A DNA stretch of 22,549 nucleotides, taken from MGIIb-O5 sp036154155 (GTDB lineage: Archaea > Thermoplasmatota > Poseidoniia > Poseidoniales > Thalassarchaeaceae). The stretch is from NCBI GenBank assembly GCA_036154155.1, contig JAYZLP010000016.1, forward strand, positions 1 to 22,549, written 5' to 3'. Made by a program: the position numbers and the translations under genes. Each line of letters begins with the position of its first letter. Positions within the stretch are counted from its first letter, which is position 1. This document shows positions 22,438 to 22,549 of the stretch, piece by piece. The notes under the pieces are model-generated. The model did not search any database. It worked only from the letters and a program-made list of their open reading frames with translations, and was not told where the DNA came from.

Positions 22438-22549
22438 ATGCCATTAAGTGTAGACAGGGAGGAGGGTGGAGTCGCGATAGTGACTCTTTCCCCGGAGGCG
22501 TCGAGAAACACCTTCAATCCAGTAAATTTCACCCCATTGGTGGGGACAC
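22438..22549 (+). CDS. Second crotonase-family protein, N-terminal fragment (cut by window edge)
   Basis: From ATG 22438 an open frame runs to the window end and encodes 37 residues beginning MPLSVDREEGGVAIVTLS and continuing PEASRNTF. The pattern of a short strand, GGVAIVTL, then PEASRNTF matches the start of enoyl-CoA hydratase/isomerase proteins (G-V-A-xI-T-L-xxP-xx-RN-xF/A). It is divergent from the aldehyde dehydrogenase gene, with 68 nt between starts. Only the N-terminal strand-turn unit is visible, so catalytic residues cannot be checked. Confidence 0.6.
   Translation, partial: MPLSVDREEGGVAIVTLSPEASRNTFNPVNFTPLVGT

Noticed and set aside
1..22549. Search for CRISPR arrays, insertion sequences, integrases, toxin-antitoxin pairs or phage genes
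   Set aside because: No spaced direct repeats, terminal inverted repeats, transposase motifs or defence gene motifs were seen; the window looks like a core-type chromosomal region.

Overview
The window reads as chromosomal DNA of a planktonic archaeon, most likely a Marine Group II euryarchaeote (Candidatus Poseidoniales). This rests on combined gene content: a thermosome-type chaperonin, a Gram-positive/archaeal-type DnaK, a stand-alone Bud32 kinase, an Mrp/NBP35 ATPase, a DUF6015-like protein, quinolinate synthase, a secreted M14 peptidase, and large signal-peptide-bearing surface proteins with a C-terminal membrane anchor. Moderate GC, tight packing and frequent GTG/TTG starts also fit. 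I saw no insertion sequence, integrase, CRISPR array, phage gene or rRNA. The taxonomic call is inference from protein families.

Layout. The left edge (1-38, minus) holds the first 12 codons of CTP synthase, divergent from a threonine dehydrogenase/epimerase-type SDR (146-1111, plus). Then comes a proteostasis block: a divergent chaperonin (1099-2712, minus), a Met-rich Hsp20-like protein (2857-3456, plus) and DnaK (3484-5358, plus). The chaperonin and Hsp20-like gene share a divergent promoter region with a self-complementary TATA-like box and an 8-bp inverted repeat. A peptide and arginine catabolism block follows: leucyl aminopeptidase (5360-6883), and a ureohydrolase (8346-9344) translationally coupled by an ATGA overlap to a secreted, C-terminally anchored M14 carboxypeptidase (6973-8349). 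Next are a DUF6015-like protein (9379-9822), a 1022-residue surface protein (9879-12947), tRNA-Gly(GCC), and an ArsC/LMW phosphatase-like gene (13087-13452) divergent from an Mrp-type ATPase (13548-14552). That ATPase contains no cysteine and carries a beta-rich insertion where the metal-binding CxxC should be. A PAP2 phosphatase fused to an apparent beta-propeller (14615-16723) meets NadA (16724-17815) tail to tail. The right side holds a plus-strand run of bud32, an XTP/dITP pyrophosphatase gene, a proline-rich membrane protein and an enoyl-CoA hydratase, then an aldehyde dehydrogenase on minus and the start of a second crotonase at the right edge.

How the genes work together. The chaperone block covers unfolding, holding and folding. 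The peptidases, ureohydrolase and threonine dehydrogenase suit a heterotroph living on marine protein. The crotonase-aldehyde dehydrogenase-crotonase group suggests CoA-thioester and aldehyde oxidation. Bud32 (tRNA t6A) and the nucleotide pyrophosphatase are housekeeping functions.

No stretch above 300 bases lacks a gene. Convergent gene ends overlap or sit 0-11 nt apart, so classical intergenic terminators have no room. The strongest leads are the cysteine-free Mrp with its insertion, the Met-rich Hsp20-like protein at the chaperonin promoter, the PAP2-propeller fusion, and several short inverted repeats at divergent promoters.
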